Source: JADFUS01 sp036653215 (GTDB lineage: Bacteria > Bacteroidota > Bacteroidia > Bacteroidales > Rikenellaceae). From it: a DNA stretch of 13,341 nt. Below, piece after piece: positions 1 to 6,636 of this stretch. Position 1 is the stretch's first letter. Each line of letters opens with the position of its first letter. The stretch spans positions 1 through 13,341 of the forward strand of contig JAVVUK010000041.1 in assembly GCA_036653215.1 (NCBI GenBank). Direction: 5' to 3'. The position numbers and the translations under genes are program-made. The notes below the pieces were generated by a model, which saw only the letters and a list, made by a program, of their open reading frames with translations, had not been told where the DNA came from and searched no databases.

Positions 1-185
1 ACGAGGTGATTGCCGAATATGCAGATCCTGATAGTGAGAGATATGCTAAAATGGTAGAGGCTATGCGTAAAAACATGAACCTTAACAGCTTACGCTTCCA
101 ACGTCTTGATGATCTTGTTGAGGCGATAGGTCTTCCTAAAGATCATATCTGCACTCACTGTTTCGACAACTCAAGCTATATGTAA
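1..185 (+). CDS. PurF-like amidophosphoribosyltransferase, C-terminal fragment
   Basis: This is the last 60 codons of a rightward gene that starts before the window; bases 1-2 finish a codon and the stop is TAA at 183-185. The tail reads roughly as LRFQRLDDLVEAIGLPK, then a Cys-rich end CTHCFDNSSYM. This resembles the C terminus of the long (about 630-residue) PurF-like glutamine amidotransferase/phosphoribosyltransferases of Bacteroidota, where a DD-V-AIGLPK stretch precedes a closing Cys-x-x-Cys pair. Such enzymes catalyse the first committed step of purine synthesis, transferring amide nitrogen from glutamine to PRPP. The catalytic N-terminal Cys and the PRPP loop lie outside the window, so the call rests on the tail alone. 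The long form is a paralogue of classical PurF, so no gene symbol is assigned. Confidence 0.6.
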   Translation, partial: EVIAEYADPDSERYAKMVEAMRKNMNLNSLRFQRLDDLVEAIGLPKDHICTHCFDNSSYM

Positions 186-208
186 TTCTAAGCGTCATAT
201 ATTTATAA

Positions 209-250
209 AAAAACGTCTTAATAAAACCATAGTTTTATTAAGACGTTTTT
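209..250. terminator. Bidirectional intrinsic terminator between convergent genes
   Basis: A perfect 19-bp stem (209-227 pairing with 232-250) closes a 4-nt loop. The arms begin with five A and end with five T, so both strands give a hairpin followed by a U tract. It lies 24 bases after the PurF-like stop and 17 bases after the arginine decarboxylase stop and would serve both. Confidence 0.9.
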
Positions 251-267
251 AATTTATAGGAAGCTAT

Positions 268-1680
268 CTAATATCCCAATGTCTTTAACATAGATTGGTA
301 ACTCTGCTCCTTAGCAAATAGACGTGTCGTATAATCTCCAGTCTCAGTATCTATATCTATTATTATATGTTTAGGCGCAGGAGTAAGACAGTGTTGAATA
401 CCTCCGTAACCAGCTATCGACTCTTGGTAAGCCCCTGTATGGAAGAAACCGATGTATAAGGTGTCTTCTTCCTCATCGTCACTATTTATCTCAGGAAGAT
501 ATATCGCATTTGCATGAGCCTCAGCGTTATAATAGTCTTCACTATCACAAGTAAGACCTCCTATAAATACACGTTTATATTCTTTATTCCAGTTGTTTAC
601 CGAAAGAAGTATATATCTTTGTTTTATGCCCCACGTATCGGGAAGCGTAGTCATGAAAGAACTATCTATCATATACCACAACTCTCTGTCATTTTGCTTT
701 TTCTGATTTAAGATAGAGTAAAGTATAGCCCCACTCTCTCCAACGGTATATGAGCCAAACTCTGTAAATATATTGGGCTCTTTAACATCATATTGAGTAC
801 ATATATTCTTTATCTGAGCTATTATCTCTTCTGTCATATACTCGTAGTCGTATTCAAAAGCAAGTGAGTTTTTGATCGGAAAGCCACCTCCAATATTTAA
901 AGAATCTAACTCTGGGCACACCTTTTTAAGGTTGCAATAAAGGTTTATACATTTGTTAAGCTCACTCCAATAATAGGCAGTATCTTTTATGCCGGTGTTA
1001 ATAAAGAAATGGAGCATCTTAAGTTCAAATTTCTTATTTCCCTCTATCTTATCATGATAGAAACTAATTATGTCTTTATAGTTGATCCCAAGACGAGAAG
1101 TATAAAACTCAAACTTTGGCTCTTCCTCTGAGGCAATACGTATTCCAAGTTGTGTCTTTCTGCCCTCATCAAGATATTGCTCAAGATCGACAAGTTCCTC
1201 TTTGTTATCAAGCACAGGCAACACATTCACAAAATCGTCATTTATAAGCTCAGCAATGTTACGTATATATTGGTCTCTCTTAAAACCATTACATATTATA
1301 TGTGTATTCTTATCTATGAGTCCCTTATTGTAAAGGGCTTGCATAAGGTAGATGTCATAGCTTGATGAAGTCTCAAGTCCAATATCGTTTTTGAGAGCCT
1401 CCTCAATTATGAAAGAGAAATGTGAGCTTTTTGTACAGTAACAATAATTATAAGAGCCCTTATAGTCAACCTTAGCGATAGCAACATTAAAAAGACGCTT
1501 CGCACGTTGAATTTGAGAACTTATCTTTGGTAAATATGATATTCTTAGTGGAGTACCATATTGTTTTATGATGTCCATCAAAGGAACATCATGGAACAAT
1601 AATTCATCATCTTGTACAGAGAATTCAGCTTGTGGAAACTCGAAAGTCTGCTCTATCAAATCTCTATATTTGTTCTTCAT
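268..1680 (-). CDS. speA: PLP-dependent arginine decarboxylase, short Bacteroidota type
   Basis: The 470-residue protein has the alanine-racemase-fold PLP decarboxylase plan (fold type III, Orn/DAP/Arg decarboxylase class). Visible landmarks are the Schiff-base Lys84 in YCYCTKSSHF, the RLG segment near 196-198, the phosphate-binding glycine loop LNIGGGFP (262-268), the FTEFGS segment (305-310) and the C-terminal active-site Cys378 in GLTCDSEDYY. It is close to the roughly 465-residue proteins annotated as arginine decarboxylase in flavobacteria and much shorter than E. coli SpeA (about 630-660 residues). The predicted reaction is arginine to agmatine plus CO2, the entry to polyamine synthesis, in the cytoplasm. 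The gene is a single leftward unit with its own promoter. Arginine as substrate is taken from family resemblance; ornithine, lysine or carboxynorspermidine cannot be excluded from sequence, and the symbol is provisional. Confidence 0.8.
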   Translation of the reverse strand: MKNKYRDLIEQTFEFPQAEFSVQDDELLFHDVPLMDIIKQYGTPLRISYLPKISSQIQRAKRLFNVAIAKVDYKGSYNYCYCTKSSHFSFIIEEALKNDIGLETSSSYDIYLMQALYNKGLIDKNTHIICNGFKRDQYIRNIAELINDDFVNVLPVLDNKEELVDLEQYLDEGRKTQLGIRIASEEEPKFEFYTSRLGINYKDIISFYHDKIEGNKKFELKMLHFFINTGIKDTAYYWSELNKCINLYCNLKKVCPELDSLNIGGGFPIKNSLAFEYDYEYMTEEIIAQIKNICTQYDVKEPNIFTEFGSYTVGESGAILYSILNQKKQNDRELWYMIDSSFMTTLPDTWGIKQRYILLSVNNWNKEYKRVFIGGLTCDSEDYYNAEAHANAIYLPEINSDDEEEDTLYIGFFHTGAYQESIAGYGGIQHCLTPAPKHIIIDIDTETGDYTTRLFAKEQSYQSMLKTLGY

Positions 1681-1708
1681 CTATTATTATAATTATTTTT
1701 GTGTGAGA

Positions 1709-1716
1709 CAAAAGTA
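1709..1716 (-). promoter_or_regulatory. -7 box for the arginine decarboxylase gene
   Basis: The reverse strand reads TACTTTTG, a full match to the Bacteroidota TAnnTTTG element, 28 bases before the ATG. No TTTG -33 box is visible at the expected distance, so the promoter may be weak or activator-dependent. Confidence 0.55.
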
Positions 1717-1777
1717 TATATAAATGTTTATTTTGAACGTTTTTTTTTATAAAAAATTATATTGGGCAAAAAATCAC

Positions 1778-1785
1778 TATCTTTG
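1778..1785 (+). promoter_or_regulatory. Upstream -7 box for the HU-like gene
   Basis: TATCTTTG matches TAnnTTTG and would give a leader of about 73 nt. A TTG lies only 13 bases upstream (1762-1764), closer than the usual spacing of about 19. It is one of two candidate promoters for this gene. Confidence 0.5.
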
Positions 1786-1800
1786 GAGGTGATAATGGGA

Positions 1801-1830
1801 AAATATTAACAGTATGTTTGATTAATATTT
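1801..1830 (+). promoter_or_regulatory. Second -7 box framed by a 9-bp inverted repeat
   Basis: A second perfect TAnnTTTG match (TATGTTTG, 1813-1820) sits inside a 12-nt spacer flanked by exact 9-bp inverted arms aaatattaa (1801-1809) and ttaatattt (1822-1830). The leader would be about 37 nt. The layout is what an operator overlying a promoter looks like, but the arms are pure A/T, so chance is a real alternative. Confidence 0.35.
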
Positions 1831-1864
1831 ACTATTGTATATTAACATAAAAATTAATTGAAAA

Positions 1865-2806
1865 ATGATAAACGATATCTTAATTTCCTACTTTAAGGAG
1901 AAGGGATCTGTGATAATTCCCAAAAAGGGCATTATCATTAAAGTTAATGATAATAACAGTACAACGGCATTTGTATACAACCCTACTGTTGACTATTCTG
2001 AGATTAGAGAATATACGAAGGTCGCTTTAGAGATAGATGATAATGCGGCAAACACCATCATAGACGGCTTTTGCGCATTGATGGACTCCAAGCTCAACAA
2101 CAACGGCGAATATACAATAGAAGGCATAGGTACTCTTCGCACAGACGGCAAATGGGGCGTTTATATGGTTGACCATAACGATAACAAACCCACAAAGGCA
2201 GAGCCACACAACTCAACAGATGAAACTCCAATTTCTCATACGAGACGTTTTGATGAGGCTATCTCTGAAAAAGCAACAGAAAAAAGATTAGATACTGTTC
2301 TTGCCGAACCACATCATCTAAAAGTAGATGTTACAGCCCCTGTAACATTTGCCGACAAATATCGTAAACACCAAGATGAAGAGAATAATGTTTCAGAAGA
2401 TATTCATATAGAAGCAGAAAAAACAACTTGTGAATGCCAAACAGATGAGACTAAAGATATTGCACGCCACGATAAGTTAAACGAAATTTTCGCAGCACGC
2501 AAGGGTCAACAAGAATCTTCTGTTGAATTGTCGGATAAGCTAAATGAGCTTTATAAAAACAAGCAAGAAGAGCAACATGAGCCTGAAGAGCTTAATCAAA
2601 AAAGCGAAACCGCATATCAACCAAGCGTTGCACAATCTTTTGAAGGAAGAAAAAAAGGTGTAGACAAAGTAATGGTATTTTTTATAATATCTATAATTTT
2701 GTTTTTAAGCGTACTTGCATATTACTTTATTGTTGTAAATGAGGTCGAACTTACGCCTCCAGATGGAATAAACCCAGAAACTGAACAAGTAGAAATAACT
2801 GAATAG
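1865..2806 (+). CDS. HU/CCDC81-like domain protein with C-terminal membrane anchor
   Basis: The 313-residue protein has three parts. Residues 1-105 resemble the tandem bacterial HU/CCDC81-type domains of Bacteroidota: an opening L-x-x-YFKEKGSVIIPKKG stretch and later an EGIGTLRTDGKW stretch like the family's GxGTL strand. Residues 106-267 are hydrophilic, acidic and low in complexity, a probable disordered or coiled linker, with a repeated DKLNE-I/L-F/Y unit at 203-209 and 224-230. Residues 269-291 form one strong transmembrane helix, followed by only about 22 residues. The lack of an N-terminal signal suggests the HU-like part stays in the cytoplasm, tethered to the inner membrane. Relatives often end in a peptidoglycan-binding SPOR domain; none is present here, and the 186 bases downstream contain no continuation. 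Role unknown; a link to nucleoid-membrane attachment or division is inference. Confidence 0.65.
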   Translation: MINDILISYFKEKGSVIIPKKGIIIKVNDNNSTTAFVYNPTVDYSEIREYTKVALEIDDNAANTIIDGFCALMDSKLNNNGEYTIEGIGTLRTDGKWGVYMVDHNDNKPTKAEPHNSTDETPISHTRRFDEAISEKATEKRLDTVLAEPHHLKVDVTAPVTFADKYRKHQDEENNVSEDIHIEAEKTTCECQTDETKDIARHDKLNEIFAARKGQQESSVELSDKLNELYKNKQEEQHEPEELNQKSETAYQPSVAQSFEGRKKGVDKVMVFFIISIILFLSVLAYYFIVVNEVELTPPDGINPETEQVEITE

Positions 2807-2812
2807 TAAAAG

Positions 2813-2841
2813 CAAAAGAACGGTATATCCGTTCTTTTGTT
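2813..2841 (+). terminator. Intrinsic terminator after the HU-like gene
   Basis: An 11-bp perfect stem (2813-2823 with 2829-2839) has a 5-nt TATAT loop, three G/C pairs at the loop end and a TTTT run in the 3' arm. It starts 7 bases after the stop codon. Confidence 0.8.
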
Positions 2842-2906
2842 ACTTATTTACAAAAAACACGTAAAGTCACATTTAATCAAAAACCGTTACTTCCCTAACT
2901 GTTAGT

Positions 2907-2944
2907 TAATTAACAATAGAAAAACTTTTTTATATTGTTAATTA
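2907..2944 (+). repeat. Inverted repeat (possible operator) abutting the ppdK promoter
   Basis: A 12-bp arm taattaacaata (2907-2918) is repeated exactly in inverse at 2933-2944, across a 14-nt spacer that itself carries an A5/T5 complementary pair. The repeat ends 4 bases before the -7 box and covers the -33 region. The left arm also lies in a 10-bp palindrome (2905-2914). This is where an activator or repressor of ppdK would bind; the regulator is unknown. Confidence 0.45.
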
Positions 2945-2948
2945 TGAC

Positions 2949-2956
2949 TACTTTTG
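2949..2956 (+). promoter_or_regulatory. -7 box for ppdK
   Basis: TACTTTTG matches TAnnTTTG and gives a leader of about 30 nt. Nineteen bases upstream is TTTT in place of the -33 TTTG, inside the inverted-repeat spacer. The 186-base gap before ppdK otherwise holds only the previous gene's terminator and the inverted repeat. Confidence 0.6.
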
Positions 2957-2992
2957 CATTGGATAAAAACAAAAATTTAAAAAAAGAAGAAT

Positions 2993-5713
2993 ATGTCAAA
3001 AGTAAAACGCATCTACTCTTTCGGTAATAGGAAAGCCGAAGGTAATGGAAAGATGAAAGAGCTACTTGGTGGGAAAGGAGCTAACCTTGCGGAGATGAAC
3101 CTAATCGATATGCCGGTTCCTCCAGGATTTACAATTACAACAGAAGTTTGCACAGATTATAACGCTATTGGCAGAGAGTCTATAATGAAACTTTGTGAAG
3201 AAGATATAGACCAGTCAATTAGAGAAATAGAAAAAATAATGGGTATGGAATTCGGTAGTTCCACAAACCCTCTTCTTGTATCAGTACGTTCTGGTGCAAG
3301 AGTATCTATGCCGGGAATGATGGACACCGTTCTTAACCTTGGTCTTAATGATGATGCTGTTCAAGGTATCGCAAAAAGATCGGGAAACGAACGTTTCGCT
3401 TGGGACTCATATCGTCGTTTTGTACAGATGTATGGCGATGTTGTGATGAACATGAAACCTAAAACAAAAACAGATATTGATCCTTTTGAGGAGATAATAG
3501 ACGAGATAAAAGAAAAACGTGGCGTTAAAAACGATACTGAATTAACAACAGAAGATCTAAAAGAGCTTGTAAGACGATTTAAGATTGCTGTTAAGAAAAA
3601 CACAGGCGTTGATTTCCCAGACGATCCGAAACAACAACTTTGGGGTGCTATATGTGCCGTATTTGATAGTTGGATGAACGAACGTGCAATTTTATATCGT
3701 CAGATGAACAAATATCCTGACGATTGGGGAACTGCTGTAAGTGTACAAGCGATGGTGTTCGGAAACATGGGTGACTCATCGGCAACAGGCGTTGCTTTTA
3801 CTCGTGATGCTTCAACAGGAGAAGACATCTTTAACGGAGAATATCTTGTAAATGCTCAAGGGGAAGACGTTGTAGCAGGGATCCGCACACCACAAGAGAT
3901 AACAATTGAAGGTTCTCGTCGTTGGGCAGAGCTACAAGGCATCTCTGAAGAAGAACGTAAAAGCAAATACCCTTCTTTGGAAGAGGTTATGCCGGAACAA
4001 TATAAAGAACTTGATGCTATTCAAACAAAACTTGAGACATACTTCAAGGATATGCAAGATATAGAGTTTACTATTCAAGAAGGTAAACTTTGGATGCTTC
4101 AAACACGTAGTGGTAAACGTACAGGTGCTGCAATGGTTAAAATTGCAATGGATATGCTCGATCAAAAATTTATCGATGAGAAGACAGCTATCAAACGTGT
4201 TGAGCCATCTAAGTTAGACGAACTTCTACACCCTGTATTTGACATAAACGCTTTAAAGAGAGCTAAAGTAGTAACTAAAGGACTTCCTGCTTCTCCGGGT
4301 GCTGCATCTGGACAAGTTGTATTCTTTGCCGATGACGCTGAAGAGTGGGCTGCAAAAGGAAAAGACACCATCTTAGTACGTATCGAGACATCTCCTGAAG
4401 ACCTTAAAGGTATGGTCTTAGCAAAAGGGATCCTTACTGCACGTGGAGGGATGACTTCACACGCTGCTGTTGTGGCTCGTGGTATGGGTAAATGTTGTAT
4501 CTCAGGTGCCGGTAATGTAGTTATAGACTATAACGCTCGTACAGCAACCGTTGGTAAAACAATAATAAAAGAAGGTCACTGGATCTCTCTTGATGGAACA
4601 AGTGGCGAACTTTACTTAGGTAAAGTAGCGACTCAAGCTGCTGAGCTATCTCAAGACTTCAACAACCTTATGGAAATTGCAGGGAAATATTCTCGTCTTA
4701 TGGTTAGAGCAAACGCTGACTCTCCACGTGATGCAGAAGTGGCATTCCGCTTTGGAGCTCAAGGTATCGGTCTTTGCCGTACAGAACATATGTTCTTTGA
4801 AGGCGATCGTATCAAAGCTGTCCGTGAGATGATCTTAGCTTCAGATGAAGATGGTCGTCGTAAGGCTCTTGCCAAGCTTCTTCCTATCCAACGTGAAGAC
4901 TTTGAAGGTCTATTTGAAACTATGAAAGGTCTTCCTGTGACTGTGCGTCTTCTCGACCCACCACTTCACGAATTTGTGCCTCACTTCACTAAAGAACAAC
5001 AAGATCTTGCAATAGAACTTGGCATTTCTTTCGAAGAGATAAAGGAAAAGATTGATAGCCTTTGCGAAGTTAACCCTATGCTTGGTCACCGTGGTTGTCG
5101 TCTGGGTAACACATATCCTGAGATCACAGAGATGCAAACACGTGCTATAATAGAGGCAGGTCTTAACGTACAAGCTAAGGGCATACCTGTTCAAATTGAG
5201 ATTATGGTTCCTCTTGTTGGTAATCACAAAGAGCTACGTTACCAAAAGAACATCATAGACACTACTGCTCAAGAAGTATTTGCTGAACGTAAAGATAAGA
5301 TTGCTTATATGGTCGGAACAATGATCGAAGTGCCAAGAGCTGCAATAACAGCAGACGAAATGGCGGAGATTGCTGAGTTCTTCTCTTTTGGTACTAACGA
5401 CCTTACACAGATGACTCTTGGGTTCTCTCGTGACGACATAAATAAGTTCCTTCCTGAATATCTAAAACGTGGTATTCTTAAGAACGACCCATTCCAAACA
5501 ATAGACAAGAAAGGCGTTGGTCGTCTTATCAAAACTGCGGTTCATCTTGGACGTGAAGAGAGGGAAAATCTAAAATGTGGGATCTGTGGTGAGCATGGTG
5601 GAGACCCAGAATCAGTGAAATTCTGCCATCAAGCAGGTCTAAACTACGTCTCTTGTTCTCCATTCCGTGTGCCTATCGCACGCCTTGCAGCAGCACACGC
5701 CGCATTAGAATAG
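2993..5713 (+). CDS. ppdK: Pyruvate, phosphate dikinase
   Basis: The 906-residue protein is full length for the family (about 875-910). It reversibly converts pyruvate, ATP and phosphate to PEP, AMP and pyrophosphate in the cytoplasm. Domains run in the standard order: an N-terminal ATP-grasp region with GGKGANLAEM (26-35) and the SVRSGA segment (97-102); the swivelling phosphohistidine domain with GGMTSHAAVVARG (485-497), catalytic His490 and neighbouring Thr488; and the PEP/pyruvate TIM barrel with GLCRTEHMF (593-601), GHRGCRLG (698-705), SFGTNDLTQ (798-806) and acid/base Cys865 in CGICGEHGG. All expected catalytic residues are present. The gene is a single unit with its own promoter, a putative operator and a terminator. 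In anaerobic Bacteroidota the enzyme ties glycolysis to the PEP-carboxylating succinate/propionate branch and can run either way. The ATG at 2993 sits after an A/G-rich stretch. Confidence 0.97.
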   Translation: MSKVKRIYSFGNRKAEGNGKMKELLGGKGANLAEMNLIDMPVPPGFTITTEVCTDYNAIGRESIMKLCEEDIDQSIREIEKIMGMEFGSSTNPLLVSVRSGARVSMPGMMDTVLNLGLNDDAVQGIAKRSGNERFAWDSYRRFVQMYGDVVMNMKPKTKTDIDPFEEIIDEIKEKRGVKNDTELTTEDLKELVRRFKIAVKKNTGVDFPDDPKQQLWGAICAVFDSWMNERAILYRQMNKYPDDWGTAVSVQAMVFGNMGDSSATGVAFTRDASTGEDIFNGEYLVNAQGEDVVAGIRTPQEITIEGSRRWAELQGISEEERKSKYPSLEEVMPEQYKELDAIQTKLETYFKDMQDIEFTIQEGKLWMLQTRSGKRTGAAMVKIAMDMLDQKFIDEKTAIKRVEPSKLDELLHPVFDINALKRAKVVTKGLPASPGAASGQVVFFADDAEEWAAKGKDTILVRIETSPEDLKGMVLAKGILTARGGMTSHAAVVARGMGKCCISGAGNVVIDYNARTATVGKTIIKEGHWISLDGTSGELYLGKVATQAAELSQDFNNLMEIAGKYSRLMVRANADSPRDAEVAFRFGAQGIGLCRTEHMFFEGDRIKAVREMILASDEDGRRKALAKLLPIQREDFEGLFETMKGLPVTVRLLDPPLHEFVPHFTKEQQDLAIELGISFEEIKEKIDSLCEVNPMLGHRGCRLGNTYPEITEMQTRAIIEAGLNVQAKGIPVQIEIMVPLVGNHKELRYQKNIIDTTAQEVFAERKDKIAYMVGTMIEVPRAAITADEMAEIAEFFSFGTNDLTQMTLGFSRDDINKFLPEYLKRGILKNDPFQTIDKKGVGRLIKTAVHLGREERENLKCGICGEHGGDPESVKFCHQAGLNYVSCSPFRVPIARLAAAHAALE

Positions 5714-5736
5714 GATAAAATAATAACATTATAGTT

Positions 5737-5777
5737 AAAAAAGAGGTTGGTAAGAGTATTTACTAACCTCTTTTTTG
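5737..5777 (+). terminator. Intrinsic terminator after ppdK
   Basis: A 17-bp stem (5737-5753 with 5760-5776), continuous apart from one G-T wobble, closes a 6-nt loop and ends in six T. It lies 24 bases past the ppdK stop and directly abuts the next promoter's -7 box. Confidence 0.9.
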
Positions 5778-5785
5778 TACTTTTG
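5778..5785 (+). promoter_or_regulatory. -7 box for the lipoprotein gene
   Basis: TACTTTTG matches TAnnTTTG and begins two bases after the last T of the ppdK terminator. The leader would be about 59 nt. The -33 region falls within the terminator hairpin and shows no clear TTTG. Confidence 0.5.
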
Positions 5786-5850
5786 TAAAAAATATCTATA
5801 TCAAATAGATAATTAGCTAATCTATAAATATAAAAATCAAGACTTTACAA

Positions 5851-6504
5851 ATGAAAAAGACTACTATTGCTATGCTATGTCTGTCTGCTTCGTTACTTGT
5901 TTGTGGTTGTAAATGTAGCAGACAAGGCAGCGGAGAAGGAGGGGCTAAGGGAAACGGAAATTTCTCTTATTTTACAGGTGGCTTCTCTCGCACATTTAGC
6001 GACCTAAACGAAAAACATCTTGCAGCAGCTCGTGAGATAGGTATAGATCCAGATAATATGCCTGAAGACCTTAGCGATTGTAGCGATTTGGAAGAGATAT
6101 CTACTTGTCGCAAATATGTAGTTGACGACCTCGACCATTCACAGCCATATTTAGTAGGGAAAGCCGTCGATCTGCTTGATGATATAGCCAATAACTTTAT
6201 AGACTCTCTTTCATCTAAAGATATGGCAAAATATAACATCATTGTCACAAGCGTGTTCCGCTCGGAGGATAATGTAAAAAGCCTACGACGTAAAAACAAA
6301 AACGCAAGTCGCAACTCGGCACACGTCTACGGAACAACATTTGACGTTGCCTATACACGTTACAAGCAAAAAGGAGATGTAGAGGTAGACCCTGTAAGGC
6401 TAAAGAGCGTCCTTGCAGAGGTGTTGCGTGACTTACGCAAGGAAGATAGGTGCTATGTAAGATATGAGGTTAAACAAGGTTGTTTTCATATCACAGCACG
6501 ATAA
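5851..6504 (+). CDS. Putative lipoprotein, DUF5715-like, with M15-type peptidase signature
   Basis: The 217-residue product begins with a lipoprotein signal: KK, a hydrophobic stretch (6-17) and a lipobox V-C-G-Cys20. A Gly/Ser-rich linker follows to about residue 37. The C-terminal half carries VTSVFRS (132-138) and then SAHVYGTTFD (156-165), matching the S-x-H-x-x-G-x-x-x-D zinc motif of M15 (VanY/VanX-like) D-Ala-D-Ala peptidases, including the His-x6-Asp spacing. Near the end, YEVKQGCFHI supplies a possible third ligand. Predicted zinc ligands are His158, Asp165 and His213. The usual catalytic Glu close before the last His is not clear; Glu206 is seven residues away. A membrane-anchored role in peptidoglycan trimming is inferred from this fold resemblance. 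The DUF5715 name is from memory of similar Bacteroides proteins. It is a single-gene unit. Confidence 0.6.
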   Translation: MKKTTIAMLCLSASLLVCGCKCSRQGSGEGGAKGNGNFSYFTGGFSRTFSDLNEKHLAAAREIGIDPDNMPEDLSDCSDLEEISTCRKYVVDDLDHSQPYLVGKAVDLLDDIANNFIDSLSSKDMAKYNIIVTSVFRSEDNVKSLRRKNKNASRNSAHVYGTTFDVAYTRYKQKGDVEVDPVRLKSVLAEVLRDLRKEDRCYVRYEVKQGCFHITAR

Positions 6505-6550
6505 TAGACATTTAGCAGCATCAAAAAAGGCAACACAAAAATAAAAACAT

Positions 6551-6590
6551 AAAAATAGTCATTAAAGATCTTACTTTAATGACTATTTTT
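6551..6590. terminator. Bidirectional terminator between the lipoprotein gene and recA
   Basis: A perfect 17-bp stem (6551-6567 with 6574-6590) has a 6-nt loop, an A5 start and a T5 end, so it works in both directions. It lies 46 bases after the lipoprotein stop and 46 bases beyond the recA stop. Confidence 0.9.
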
Positions 6591-6636
6591 TATTACAGAC
6601 CACGACCGTTACCGAACGCTGAACGTCTTTTATTTG

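Noticed and set aside
1681..1864. Riboswitch or small RNA in the divergent gap
   Set aside because: No structured GC-containing stems or known aptamer pattern was seen; only A/T-rich promoter-like elements are present.
2843..2906. Small gene or RNA between the HU-like terminator and the ppdK operator
   Set aside because: No open frame with a start, no promoter and no stable stem was found in this stretch.
2760..2992. Frameshifted SPOR domain after the HU-like gene
   Set aside because: All three forward frames downstream were considered; the terminator begins 7 bases after the stop and nothing resembling a SPOR domain follows.
4910..5227. 105-codon reverse-strand open frame inside ppdK
   Set aside because: It lies wholly within a strongly conserved ppdK segment, has low-complexity composition and no start context or family resemblance.
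5967..6314. 115-codon reverse-strand open frame opposite the lipoprotein gene
   Set aside because: The forward frame has a signal peptide, motifs, promoter and terminator; the reverse frame has none of these.
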